Assembly (NCBI GenBank): GCA_049652745.1
Contig: JBASEY010000019.1
Location: forward strand, 1-19,722
Direction: 5' to 3'
DNA from: JBASEY01 sp049652745
GTDB lineage: Bacteria; CSSED10-310
Length of the DNA stretch: 19,722 nucleotides
Made by a program: the position numbers and the translations under genes. The notes under the pieces were generated by a model. It did no database searches, was not told the origin of the DNA, and was given only the letters and a program-made list of their open reading frames with translations. Positions 7,731 through 15,917 of this stretch are shown here, piece by piece (position 1 is the first letter of the stretch; each line of letters opens with the position of its first letter).

Positions 7731-8674
7731 TGTCCATCGAATTTATCGATCGATTATATCTTGCAGTTCAACAGCGTGGAACGCCGCTTTGTGTTGGTTT
7801 TGATCCACATGTCGCCATGCTTCCCCCGAATCTTGTTGCAAAACACATGGCTCAATCCTCCGATCCATGGTCGGGATTAGCCGCGGCAGTCGAAACGTTT
7901 CTACTAAAAATATTGGATTGCATCGCACCTCATGTTCCTGTGATCAAGCCGCAATTGGCGTTTTTCGAACAGTTCGGCCCACCAGGTTTGGCTGTGCTCC
8001 AACGTATCGTAGCGGAAGCGCATGCACACGGCCTAATCGTTATAGCCGATGCCAAGCGCGGTGATATCGGATCAACCGCCGAAGCATACGCTAAAGTGTT
8101 CTTTGAAAATGCATCTCCCGATACCTCGTCAATACCTCCCCCGATACCTTCCGACGCGGTGACGTTGAATCCTTACCTTGGAGCCGATGCAATCGATCCG
8201 TTTTTGCATAAAGCAGCGCATCATGGTGTTTTTATCCTGGTTAAAACCTCCAATCCTTCCGGCGGCGACATTCAAAATCTCCCGGTGGGAAATGGAACGG
8301 TTGCCCGTAAAGTGGCTGAATGGGTTCACACTTTAGGGTTATCGCGAGTGGGTGACTGTGGTTGGTCAAGTGTCGGGGCGGTTGTAGGAGCCAACCATCC
8401 GGCCGAAGCCTTGGTATTACGGGAAATAATGCCTCGAACACCTTTTCTGATACCGGGATTTGGAGCTCAAGGCGCCGACGCTTCTGATGCTGTTGTGGCG
8501 CTTGAAGCCGATGGTTTTGGAGGAGTTATCAATTCATCGCGGGATATCTTGTTTGCCTATCGGAAAGCTCCTTGGCAAAAGACTTATGGAGAAGACAATT
8601 ATGGCAAGGCGGCTGAAGTGGCATGTCTCGATGCAATTGATAAAATCAGGAAAGCGCTTAAAAAGAAAAACTAG
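7730..8674 (+). CDS. pyrF: Orotidine 5'-phosphate decarboxylase, long (subfamily 2) type
   Basis: Last step of de novo UMP synthesis: OMP to UMP plus CO2. At 314 aa it belongs to the longer PyrF subfamily rather than the ~230-aa form. The catalytic charged network is seen as Lys73 (KPQLAFFE) and DAKRGDIGSTAEAYA (res 107-121), with Asp107, Lys109 and Asp112. The phosphate-binding strand PFLIPGFGAQGAD follows, and the N-terminal strand is LCVGFDPH. ATG 7730 overlaps the fabZ stop by one base and lacks its own strong ribosome site, indicating coupled translation. A proline-rich insert, ASPDTSSIPPPIPS, precedes the conserved DAVTLNPYLG. It is encoded by a local duplication of CCCGATACCT (8117-8126 and 8140-8149), and a loop expansion there is likely tolerated. 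upp follows after 16 bases. Confidence 0.94.
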   Translation: MSIEFIDRLYLAVQQRGTPLCVGFDPHVAMLPPNLVAKHMAQSSDPWSGLAAAVETFLLKILDCIAPHVPVIKPQLAFFEQFGPPGLAVLQRIVAEAHAHGLIVIADAKRGDIGSTAEAYAKVFFENASPDTSSIPPPIPSDAVTLNPYLGADAIDPFLHKAAHHGVFILVKTSNPSGGDIQNLPVGNGTVARKVAEWVHTLGLSRVGDCGWSSVGAVVGANHPAEALVLREIMPRTPFLIPGFGAQGADASDAVVALEADGFGGVINSSRDILFAYRKAPWQKTYGEDNYGKAAEVACLDAIDKIRKALKKKN

Positions 8675-8690
8675 GTAGACGGAGGTTTGT

Positions 8691-9317
8691 ATGGGTTTGA
8701 TCGTTGTAGAGCATCCATTGGTTCGCCACAAGTTGGGTTTGCTGCGTGAAAATGAGACGGCAACCAGCAAATTTCGTGCGTTGACACGGGAGATCACGAA
8801 TCTTCTGACATATGAAGCGACCAGGGATATGGTTTTGAATCCGCAAGTCATTGCCGGGTGGGCCGGGGACATCACCGTGGAACGTCTGTCCGGAAAAAAG
8901 GTGGCGGTTGTGCCCATATTGAGAGCCGGCCTTGGAATGATGCAGGGCGTATTGGATCTGATACCATCGGCACGCGTCAATGTCATCGGTTTATTCAGGG
9001 ATGAATCGACATTGAAACCTGTGGAATACTACAAAAAATTCAACCCTGACATCGCCGATCGAATGGCGATAATTGTCGATCCGATGTTGGCGACAGGCGG
9101 ATCGATGGCAGCGGCGGCGGATATGCTGAAAGCGGAAAACTGTACTAAAATAAAAGCGATCTGCATTGTGGCGGCTCCTGAAGGTGTTGCGGAAATGGAG
9201 CGACGCCATCCGGATATCGATATCTACGCAGGAGCGCTCGATGAATGCTTGAATACGGATGCTTATATTCTGCCGGGGCTTGGTGATGCAGGAGATAGAT
9301 TGTTCGGCACGCGCTGA
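8691..9317 (+). CDS. upp: Uracil phosphoribosyltransferase
   Basis: Pyrimidine salvage enzyme making UMP from uracil and PRPP in the cytosol. Its 208 aa is the normal bacterial length. The PRPP-binding loop is VDPMLATGGSMAAA (res 129-142), and the C-terminal uracil-recognition block GLGDAGDRLFGTR ends the protein exactly as in the family. The N-terminal HPLVRHKL and the PILRAGLGM strand-loop are also conserved. GGAGG sits at good spacing before ATG 8691. Placement directly after pyrF joins de novo and salvage routes to UMP in one transcript, 16 bases apart. Confidence 0.96.
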   Translation: MGLIVVEHPLVRHKLGLLRENETATSKFRALTREITNLLTYEATRDMVLNPQVIAGWAGDITVERLSGKKVAVVPILRAGLGMMQGVLDLIPSARVNVIGLFRDESTLKPVEYYKKFNPDIADRMAIIVDPMLATGGSMAAAADMLKAENCTKIKAICIVAAPEGVAEMERRHPDIDIYAGALDECLNTDAYILPGLGDAGDRLFGTR

Positions 9318-9349
9318 AGCATAATGGGCCGAAATAGACAGGAAGCGCT

Positions 9350-10081
9350 ATGAGTATTTGGGATATATTTCGAAAAAAGAAGATACCTCCAGGCGACCCC
9401 GCAACACAAAAGGCCGGTCTGAGACTGGTCAACAAAAACGCGGAGGCTGCAGCCCGGTTTGCCGCCGCCGATGAGTTGGCTCAAATCGGGACATCGGAAG
9501 CAGTCGGCTGTTTGCTGCAGCGCTTCACTGTCGTTATTGGCGGACCCACTCCCGACGAAGACGAAAAAAAATATGTCAGAAATATTGTCGTGAAAGCTGG
9601 TTCAACGGCAGTTGAGCCTTTAATGGCCTTTTTAGGCAATAATGAAATTGTCGGGCAAGCTCTTGAGATTCTTCAGGAAATAACATCACCGAAAAATTAC
9701 CTCGATCGCTTATTACAATTGACGAAATCGTTCGACCCGTTTTACTCGAAATATCCGGATAAAAAAATTCAGGTGTTACAGGAAATAGGCCGGTTCGAAG
9801 ACACAAGAATCGTTACGGTGATGACACCGTTTCTGGAAGATACCGACGACGATGTTCGGTTGGCGGCTTTGGCGGCGATATCCCGACAGGAAGAAGATTC
9901 TGCTCGGGAACAGGTGGTTCGGATGATCGTTGAAAGCTATGAATCTCCACGGTTGCGCATAGCGGCTTGTGAGATTGTATCGGAGAAAAACTGGAGTGTG
10001 AAAGGATACCGCAAACAGGTTGAAAGCATTTTACCCGATACTTTTCTTTTGAACAAAAAAGGTCAAATTATCAAGCGCTGA
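9350..10081 (+). CDS. HEAT-repeat domain protein
   Basis: A 243-aa soluble, largely helical protein with alpha-solenoid HEAT-type repeats. It opens with a short amphipathic MSIWDIFRKKK, then helical pairs at about 30-57 (ARFAAADELAQIGTSEAVGCL), 76-110 and 140-210 (VMTPFLEDTDDDVRLAALAAISRQ is the clearest HEAT unit). The segment TPDEDEKKYVRNIVVKAG and the later YPDKKIQVLQEIGRFEDTRI match, from memory, a conserved family of bacterial HEAT proteins with an acidic insert after the second repeat. Such proteins are scaffolds; the partner is unknown and no catalytic motif is seen. AGGAAG precedes ATG 9350. It is the last gene of the fabZ-pyrF-upp cluster, 32 bases after upp, and converges on the phosphoglucomutase gene. 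Confidence 0.75.
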   Translation: MSIWDIFRKKKIPPGDPATQKAGLRLVNKNAEAAARFAAADELAQIGTSEAVGCLLQRFTVVIGGPTPDEDEKKYVRNIVVKAGSTAVEPLMAFLGNNEIVGQALEILQEITSPKNYLDRLLQLTKSFDPFYSKYPDKKIQVLQEIGRFEDTRIVTVMTPFLEDTDDDVRLAALAAISRQEEDSAREQVVRMIVESYESPRLRIAACEIVSEKNWSVKGYRKQVESILPDTFLLNKKGQIIKR

Positions 10082-10242
10082 AAGACTCATTTATTCAGCA
10101 CATTTTATATTCTTTTCGATCGATGCGCCGTTTTGGACGTCACAAACCGTCTTTTACTTGGATTTTTCTGATATCCAAATTCGAGTAAGCACGTTTAGCC
10201 AAGCTCATAAGGATGCCGGCAAAAAAAGTCGTTTAGTAAAAC

Positions 10243-12042
10243 TCAGCCGTCAGAAGCCAGTATATCGATCAATGAGTTGGCCTCATCGACCAATTTCCGC
10301 CGTATGGCATCGATTTCCCGATCATCGATAGAGGTCGGCAGAGGTTCCCAAAGCTGGGCATAGAACTTGATTTTCGGTTCGGTTCCTGAAGGTCTGGCAG
10401 TCAGGCGATTGGTTCGATCGGTATCGAAACAGAATTGTATGACATTTCCGGTATGTTGTTGAATCGTGCCAAGAATGATGCCTCGGTTGTTTTTAATCAT
10501 GTTGGACGCCCGGTCTATTGTGTGGTGCACCGTTCGGCTTCCAACTTTTTCAGGAGGATTGTTTCTGAGGCGCTCCATGATGTGATTCATTTTTTCCCGA
10601 CCGGATTTACCTGGATAAAAAACGGATCGAGTGTGTTCGACATACAGGCCATACGTGCGATACAGCTCCATCAGTTTGTCGAAAAGGGTTCGGCTTTCCT
10701 CTTTCAACTCCGAGGCGAGCTCGGCCAGATCAAGCGCAGCGGAGGCTGCATCTTTGTCACGAACAAACAGTCCTCGATTAAATCCGTGGCTTTCCTCCAT
10801 TTGAAAGATCGGTGTTTTATCCGATGGAAGCCGGGCGATGGTTTCCGCAATATATTTAAATCCAACCAGGAGATTATCGATGATCTCGATATTATGTTTT
10901 TTACAGATTGCGTTTAAAATTTCGGTCGTGACGACTGTTTTGATGACGACCGGTTTCGCGGGCATACGGTTGTTTTGTTTCAGCTTTTTGATGACATGGT
11001 CCAGGATAAGAGCGCCGATTTGGTTTCCGGTCAGGAATAGCCATCCTGAAGGGTCACGCCAAACGGGGCACGGGATAGTGGCGCCGATTCTGTCGGCATC
11101 CGGATCGGATGCGATAGCGAGGTCGGCGTTTGTTTCAGCCGCCAGAGCAGTCACGGTTTTCATGGCATTCGGCAGCTCCGGGTTTGGCAATTGATCAGGA
11201 ACAGTGGAAAAATCCGGGTCCGGCACCATTTGTTCCGGGACGGTTTGAAGGTTGAATTTCAGGCGTTGAAGAAGAGCGGCGACGTTTGTCGCGCCGACGC
11301 CATGAAGCGGTGAATAGACAATTTTGGCACCTCGTTTGGCCGACAAGGACAATGTTTCCAAAGAAGAAAGATATGCATCATCGATTTCATCGCCAAGAAT
11401 CTTGATCAAACCCTCTTTCACACCGGTATCGAAATCTTTTCGACGAATTGTTTCCGTCTCCATGACTTTCTCGATGATTCTATTGTCATGCGGCGGCACG
11501 ACCTGGCCGCCATCATCCCAAGATACCTTGATACCGTTATCTGTAGGAGGGTTATGGCTGGCGGAAATCATACATCCAGCCTGTGCTCTCAAATATCGAA
11601 TAGTGAAGCTCAACTGCGGTGTCGAGCGGGGTGACGGGGCAATGAACGACGGAATGCCGTTGCCGGCCAAAACCTCACAGACGGTTCGGGCGAAATCTTC
11701 CGAGCAGTGTCGGGTGTCAAACATGACAACGACTCCGCGCGATGGATCACCGCTTTCGAAAATATACGATGCAAGTCCTTGAGCGCTTTCGGCGATGGTA
11801 TGATTGTTGATCCGATTCGAGCCGGCTCCTCGAGTGCCTCGTCGCCCGCCGGTTCCAAACTCGATAATCGTATAAAATCGATCATCCAGTTCTTCCCACT
11901 CGCGTTTGTCTATCAGCCTGTGTATTTCATGGTGATAGGGTTCATATTCCGCTTCCGTCAACCAGGTTGACAGCCGAAGAAACGTCTCGATACTCAACAA
12001 TTTTTTCTGAAAGGCATCTTTGACATGATCAAGATAATCCAT
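10243..12042 (-). CDS. Phosphoglucomutase/phosphomannomutase (alpha-D-phosphohexomutase)
   Basis: Interconverts hexose 1- and 6-phosphates, feeding glycogen, nucleotide-sugar and cell-wall synthesis. At 599 aa it resembles the long PgcA-like phosphoglucomutases more than the ~450-aa ManB/GlmM type. All four active-site loops are visible: phospho-Ser162 in SASHNP (160-165), metal loop DPDADR (313-318), sugar-binding EESHGF (416-421) and phosphate-binding RPSGTEPK (550-557). The N-terminal EFGTGGRRG (61-69) is the usual first-domain strand. A strong AGGAGG lies 8 bases before ATG 12042. The Ntn hydrolase gene ends 43 bases upstream on the same strand, so co-transcription is possible though no functional link is evident. 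Substrate preference (glucose or mannose) is not certain from sequence. Confidence 0.94.
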   Translation of the reverse strand: MDYLDHVKDAFQKKLLSIETFLRLSTWLTEAEYEPYHHEIHRLIDKREWEELDDRFYTIIEFGTGGRRGTRGAGSNRINNHTIAESAQGLASYIFESGDPSRGVVVMFDTRHCSEDFARTVCEVLAGNGIPSFIAPSPRSTPQLSFTIRYLRAQAGCMISASHNPPTDNGIKVSWDDGGQVVPPHDNRIIEKVMETETIRRKDFDTGVKEGLIKILGDEIDDAYLSSLETLSLSAKRGAKIVYSPLHGVGATNVAALLQRLKFNLQTVPEQMVPDPDFSTVPDQLPNPELPNAMKTVTALAAETNADLAIASDPDADRIGATIPCPVWRDPSGWLFLTGNQIGALILDHVIKKLKQNNRMPAKPVVIKTVVTTEILNAICKKHNIEIIDNLLVGFKYIAETIARLPSDKTPIFQMEESHGFNRGLFVRDKDAASAALDLAELASELKEESRTLFDKLMELYRTYGLYVEHTRSVFYPGKSGREKMNHIMERLRNNPPEKVGSRTVHHTIDRASNMIKNNRGIILGTIQQHTGNVIQFCFDTDRTNRLTARPSGTEPKIKFYAQLWEPLPTSIDDREIDAIRRKLVDEANSLIDILASDG

Positions 12043-12085
12043 AATTTATACCTCCTAACTAAGCTGTTCAGGCTGGAGCGTGTTC

Positions 12086-12880
12086 TTAAATCAAGGATAT
12101 TTTTGTGAAAGCTTTCTCACAGGGATTTCCATTGATTGAGATGTAAGCTTCGATAGACGAAGGTTGCAGCTCTACAACGAAGCAAGCGTGGGTGAAATAT
12201 TCGCCTTCACCGCCATGCCTACAAATACTCATCGCATTTTTTCCCTGGTAATGACTTTTAACGAGGCCGAAAACATCGTCCAAATCATTGTTTTTTCCTT
12301 TAATGGACAGATGTCTCAACGCGTCGGCATACCTGATGGCGGACGAGGTATGCAGAGTACATTCTTCCGGCGCAGGCCGAAGTCTATCCATCAAAACAAA
12401 AAAGTTTGAACGCACCAGATATGGTTTGTCCCGTTGAAATTCAAGCCCCCATCGGTCGGGAAGATATTCCAAAGCGATCACCTCAGTCCTGTCGCCAATC
12501 ATGACGATATCACCGTTTCCGCCCATATAGCGATTCTGATATTCATTGATGACAAAATCCAAAGCCTCTCTGACGGTGCCGCATTCCTCCAGGATTTTCT
12601 CATAAACGACAAGCGATTCGTTCAAGCTGCCGAAACGTGTTCCAACATAGTTCGGAAGCGTGTTGCCATCGGCGCCCAAAACAACGACACCCGCCTCGTT
12701 GACACCCGCCAAAACACCATCTTCCTTCGGATCGGTGTTGCTGGGCATTTTGACATATCGATATTTTGACCCTTGAGTAATGAAGGGTTCTGGATAAAGA
12801 CGAACAAACGTTTGATCAACTGTTTTGAAAAAAACTCTGTTGCCGGTTGTTTGATTTTTAACAGCTCCTATTGTGCACAT
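12086..12880 (-). CDS. Ntn-hydrolase of the C45/AAT-like linear amide hydrolase group
   Basis: Putative N-terminal-nucleophile amidohydrolase or acyltransferase, 264 aa. With the start at ATG 12880 the protein begins Met-Cys-Thr-Ile-Gly-Ala, so Met removal exposes Cys2 as the nucleophile. Other family-like features are Asp22 after the FFKTVD strand, AGVNEAGVVVLG (58-69), SNFFVLMDRL (158-167, matching the usual NHF block), SSAIRYADAL (179-188, matching SxxR) and a C-terminal SICRHGGEGEYFTHACFVVE stretch ending GNPCEKAF. The substrate is unknown; relatives hydrolyse acyl-amides such as penicillins, carcinine or bile-salt conjugates. A longer open frame from TTG 12892 adds four residues and would bury the Cys. 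The GGAGG ribosome site lies inside those codons, so ATG 12880 is chosen. It is followed by the phosphoglucomutase gene. Confidence 0.8.
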   Translation of the reverse strand: MCTIGAVKNQTTGNRVFFKTVDQTFVRLYPEPFITQGSKYRYVKMPSNTDPKEDGVLAGVNEAGVVVLGADGNTLPNYVGTRFGSLNESLVVYEKILEECGTVREALDFVINEYQNRYMGGNGDIVMIGDRTEVIALEYLPDRWGLEFQRDKPYLVRSNFFVLMDRLRPAPEECTLHTSSAIRYADALRHLSIKGKNNDLDDVFGLVKSHYQGKNAMSICRHGGEGEYFTHACFVVELQPSSIEAYISINGNPCEKAFTKISLI

Positions 12881-12883
12881 AAA

Positions 12884-12892
12884 ATCCTCCAA
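12884..12892 (-). promoter_or_regulatory. Ribosome binding site fixing the Ntn hydrolase start
   Basis: On the minus strand TTGGAGGAT lies just upstream of ATG 12880, placing GGAGG at 5 bases from the ATG. The TTG at 12892 overlaps this site and cannot be served by it. This decides for the short form that starts Met-Cys. Confidence 0.75.
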
Positions 12893-12921
12893 TGAAAAAA
12901 TACCAACGAAAGACCTTTTTC

Positions 12922-12950
12922 AAACTATGGAAATATCCTCCAAAGGTCAA
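12922..12950 (-). promoter_or_regulatory. Candidate promoter for the Ntn hydrolase gene
   Basis: Reading the minus strand, TTGACC (12950-12945) is followed after 17 bases by TAGTTT (12927-12922). The -35 matches 5 of 6 consensus bases; the -10 is weak. The start of transcription would be near 12915, about 35 bases before the ATG. Confidence 0.35.
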
Positions 12951-13170
12951 GTTTTTTGAGTATTATTACTACCAAGCCCGATCATACTTTTACCCCGAAA
13001 ACACCTCTTTTGACATTGTAAACAACAGCTTCACGCAAGCAGAATCGCGAGTGGTCATTGCAGAGGGAAATGACAACCCCCAGACTGTATATCAAAACTC
13101 CTATCTGTCTCTTTTCATGCTTTAATAAAAAATTATTAACGCGCTTCAGGGTGTTTTATCCAGCTCAATT

Positions 13171-13179
13171 TGCTATAAG
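13171..13179 (+). promoter_or_regulatory. Candidate extended -10 for the FG-GAP/M16 operon
   Basis: TGCTATAAG gives the TGn extended motif plus a TATAAG -10. Transcription would begin near 13186, about 50 bases before ATG 13238. No convincing -35 is visible, which is common for extended -10 promoters. Motif evidence only. Confidence 0.3.
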
Positions 13180-13188
13180 AGTTGCCGG

Positions 13189-13204
13189 ATCATCTGCAGA
13201 TGAT
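13189..13204. promoter_or_regulatory. Perfect 16-bp palindrome, candidate operator
   Basis: ATCATCTGCAGATGAT is perfectly self-complementary. It lies at the predicted transcript start and 34 bases before the FG-GAP lipoprotein ATG, a position where repressor binding would block initiation. One such site is expected by chance only about 0.3 times in 20 kb of random sequence, so its position is suggestive but not proof. Confidence 0.35.
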
Positions 13205-13237
13205 GCAAATAATCGTTTATTATCAGGGAGAAATACT

Positions 13238-14557
13238 ATGTGGATGAAAACACGTCGCACTCATGTAAAGGTAACAAAAATCGCCCGGACGCTTATGATC
13301 GCTGTCATGGGTATGTTGGTTGGCTGTGGCAATCAGGCACCTGTTCAGGAAAAAACCGCTGTAAAAGAACCTGTGCAAATCCACAAAGCAGCCCCGCCGA
13401 TAGAGGGTTCTACGTTGTACTTGGCTCAAGCGCAATTTATCAAAGAACCTGTTGCGGGATCGGATGACACAAAAATTGTTCCCGGGCCGGCAAGACTGGA
13501 TATTTGGACGTTTCAAAACGGAGAATGGAGTGAAGAGGTTCTAGAGGATCCAGACAGCAACGTGTTTCACAAAGCGGAATGGTTTGAGCCGATCGAAGGA
13601 GGCGCTGGTATCCTGACAATAGGAGCTCAACAGGCATTTTTGAAAATTTGGCGCAAAGGCGAAAACGGGGAATGGAAAGGCGAAAGTCTCTGGAATCCAA
13701 CATTTGGAGGAAAATTCGATCGACTGCGTGATTTTGAAATTGCCGATGTCACGAATGACGGCCACAAAGAAATCTGTATTGCCACTCATGATCAAGGGGT
13801 TGTCGCAATAGCGAAATGGCGCGGCGGGCGGTATGAAGTGGAAGAGCTCATCCGAAAATCGACCGAGACTTTCGTGCATGAGATGGAGGTCGGCGACGTG
13901 ACTGGAAACGGATATATGGAGCTGTTCACAACTCCCAGTATGCCGAACAAAATGGATGGTTCCATTCAACCGGGCGAAATCGATATGTTCGCATTCGATG
14001 GGGAAAAATGGAACCAGTCAGTGGTGGATATGTTGACCACTCGACACGCCAAGGAGATTATGGTCGCAACGTTGACGGGCGAGGATCCGCCTGTGGTGTT
14101 TGCCTCGCTGGAAGGGGAAAACATCGGCGGTGACGTTGCCGGCGATACCACACGAATTCGTATGTATCGATATGTCGATAATCAATTTGTTTCAACGGAT
14201 ATAGCCAGTTTGCCCGGTGAGTTGTGTAGATTCTTGACGATCGGCGACACGGACGGGGACGGCAAACGCGAAGTGATAGCATCCACCAGCAAAGACGGCA
14301 TCTGGAGACTGAACCCACCTGAAAAAGAGGGCGATCCGTGGAAAAAAACATTGATAGCCACTCAAACATCAGGTTTTGAACATGCCACGTTCTTGGCGGA
14401 CTTGAATAATGATGGTATCGAAGAAATCTATGTCGCATCGGACAACCAACGCCAGTTGCGCCGCTATACGTGGAACGGGCGCGGCTATGATATTGACGTC
14501 ATCGGAAAACTGAAAGACGACACGATCACTTGGAACATCACCGCCAAAAAACCTTGA
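13238..14557 (+). CDS. FG-GAP/VCBS-type beta-propeller lipoprotein
   Basis: Envelope lipoprotein of 439 aa. The start is ATG 13238 (GGGAG 8 bases upstream), not the longer open frame reaching back to 13058. The signal has basic residues (KTRRTHVKVTK), a hydrophobic core and lipobox LVGC with Cys30 as the lipidated residue. The mature part contains repeated FG-GAP-like units with short calcium-loop-like motifs: DVTNDGHKEICIA, DVTGNGYMELFTT, DTDGDGKREVIAS and DLNNDGIEEIYVA, spaced as in a beta-propeller. Such domains bind proteins or ligands; no catalytic motif is seen. It is the first gene of an operon: M16 peptidase A begins 4 bases after its stop. This suggests a structural or substrate-recruiting partner for the M16 pair, which is inference. 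Confidence 0.82.
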   Translation: MWMKTRRTHVKVTKIARTLMIAVMGMLVGCGNQAPVQEKTAVKEPVQIHKAAPPIEGSTLYLAQAQFIKEPVAGSDDTKIVPGPARLDIWTFQNGEWSEEVLEDPDSNVFHKAEWFEPIEGGAGILTIGAQQAFLKIWRKGENGEWKGESLWNPTFGGKFDRLRDFEIADVTNDGHKEICIATHDQGVVAIAKWRGGRYEVEELIRKSTETFVHEMEVGDVTGNGYMELFTTPSMPNKMDGSIQPGEIDMFAFDGEKWNQSVVDMLTTRHAKEIMVATLTGEDPPVVFASLEGENIGGDVAGDTTRIRMYRYVDNQFVSTDIASLPGELCRFLTIGDTDGDGKREVIASTSKDGIWRLNPPEKEGDPWKKTLIATQTSGFEHATFLADLNNDGIEEIYVASDNQRQLRRYTWNGRGYDIDVIGKLKDDTITWNITAKKP

Positions 14558-14561
14558 GAGC

Positions 14562-15917
14562 ATGATCGGCATGAGAAATACAACGATTTTATCACTAGGA
14601 TTACTGTGGATGGTTTGCATAGTTTCGGCAGAATTTGACTTACCTGTAGCCGAACACATTTTATCGAATGGTATGAAAGTGATTTCCGTCGAAAGAATGG
14701 ATTCACCGGTGGTGGCTTTTGCGTTGTATTACAGGGTTGGTTCCGTGGATGAAAAACCCGGTAAAACCGGTTTGGCGCATTTTTGTGAGCACATGATGTT
14801 CAAATCGACCAAGCATCTTCAGGGAGAATCGTTCGCAAGGCTCATGGCCACTATTGGGGGCGGACATTCGAACGCCAACACGTCGTTTGACAGAACCTGT
14901 TATCATCAAACAGTCGCTCCGGACCGTTTGGAATTTGTCATCCGGCTCGAGGCGGAAAGGATGGCCAATCTTTGTCCATCGCCAGAAGAAACGATGTCTG
15001 AATTGGAAGTGGTCAAAGAGGAGTTGCGCCTGAATTACCTTGACAATCCTCAGGGAAGAATGCGTTTTCTACTTCATCAGAGTGCTTTTGATGTTCATCC
15101 TTATAAAACGATTACTATCGGCAAGCTCGAAGATGTTGAAACATTCACTTATGATGACATAATGAATTTTTATCGCACGTATTATGTCCCGAACAACGCT
15201 GTCGCAGTTGTAGTCGGTCACTTCAAGACTCAAGATCTTATGGATTTGATGGAAACTCATTTCGGATCGATAAAACGCAACAGAAAAGTTGTCCGCTCTT
15301 TCCCTGAAGAGCCTATACAGACGAATGAACAACACTTTGAAATAGATATGCCGGTTCAAAGGAGCATGATATGGGTCGGCTACCATGTTCCATCGGCGTC
15401 TCATCCGGACAGTCTGCCGCTCAATGTACTGGCGACCGTATTGGCTCGCGGAAAGACCTCACCTTTCGGCCGACTGGCGCATGGAGCCGATCCGGTGGCC
15501 ATGTATGTAGCAGCGTGGTTCAGACCCCAGCTTGAACCGGGGCTTTTCTCAATCGTTGGTCTGACTTTGCCAGGTATATCGACTGATACCGTGATGGAAA
15601 AAATCGATGAAATTATCGATGACGTGATCAGAAACGGGGTTTCGGAAGATCAATTGAAAACGGCTCGTACACAAATTCTAGCCGATGATATCTATCAGAT
15701 GCAGTCTTGTATGGGAATAGCAAAGCATCTGGGGGAATATGAAATGGTAAGTTCGTGGCGGGATGGCATTAATCTGGCTGATAATCTGGCTGTCATCACC
15801 CCGGAAAAGCTTCGTCAAGTCACAGAAAAATACTTGGCGCCGGCCAATCGCACCGTGGGAACTGCTCGATCGGAGAATGACGCCGTCGGAAAGAAGGGAG
15901 ATATCCTGGATGAATAA
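14562..15917 (+). CDS. M16-family zinc peptidase, catalytic subunit, secreted
   Basis: Periplasmic metallopeptidase of 451 aa. An N-terminal signal peptide (about res 4-23, cleavage near VSA-EF) is followed by two M16 half-domains. The inverted zinc motif is intact: His73-Phe-Cys-Glu76-His77, with the distal ligand Glu153 in VVKEELRL exactly 76 residues after His77. The second half (about 255-451) lacks a clear R/Y substrate-binding motif: around 300-316 it reads PFGRLAHGADPVAMYV, keeping a Tyr but not the usual Arg. That is the pattern of the catalytic chain of heterodimeric M16B enzymes. It starts 4 bases after the FG-GAP gene; ATG 14571 is an alternative start three codons in. Its end overlaps the next M16 gene by 8 bases, implying coupled synthesis and a 1:1 partner. 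Confidence 0.92.
   Translation: MIGMRNTTILSLGLLWMVCIVSAEFDLPVAEHILSNGMKVISVERMDSPVVAFALYYRVGSVDEKPGKTGLAHFCEHMMFKSTKHLQGESFARLMATIGGGHSNANTSFDRTCYHQTVAPDRLEFVIRLEAERMANLCPSPEETMSELEVVKEELRLNYLDNPQGRMRFLLHQSAFDVHPYKTITIGKLEDVETFTYDDIMNFYRTYYVPNNAVAVVVGHFKTQDLMDLMETHFGSIKRNRKVVRSFPEEPIQTNEQHFEIDMPVQRSMIWVGYHVPSASHPDSLPLNVLATVLARGKTSPFGRLAHGADPVAMYVAAWFRPQLEPGLFSIVGLTLPGISTDTVMEKIDEIIDDVIRNGVSEDQLKTARTQILADDIYQMQSCMGIAKHLGEYEMVSSWRDGINLADNLAVITPEKLRQVTEKYLAPANRTVGTARSENDAVGKKGDILDE

Larger units (their letters stand above)
12881..13237. other. Divergent spacer between Ntn hydrolase and FG-GAP lipoprotein genes
   Basis: 357 AT-rich bases. Open frames crossing it (for example 12892-13125, plus) are low-complexity, carry no start signal and look non-coding. 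It contains a candidate promoter toward the minus-strand gene (12922-12950), a candidate extended -10 toward the plus strand (13171-13179) and a perfect 16-base palindrome (13189-13204). Confidence 0.5.

Noticed and set aside
10082..10242. A possible terminator between the convergent HEAT and phosphoglucomutase genes (T-run after a weak stem on the minus strand near 10215-10240, and TTGGAT/ATCCAA near 10157-10177).
   Set aside because: The stem before the T-run is only about 4 bp, and the 6-bp stem has no following T-run; neither is strong enough to call.
12892..13125. A 77-codon plus-strand frame in the divergent spacer.
   Set aside because: It is rich in Lys, Tyr and Phe from AT-rich DNA, begins on top of the minus-strand ribosome site and resembles no family.
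13058..13237. N-terminal extension of the FG-GAP lipoprotein frame back to 13058.
   Set aside because: It adds 60 residues before a clear lipoprotein signal peptide and overlaps the promoter and palindrome region. ATG 13238 has a good ribosome site.
15763..15909. N-terminal extension of the second M16 frame.
   Set aside because: These codons lie wholly within the first M16 gene in another frame and would bury a normal lipoprotein signal that starts at 15910.
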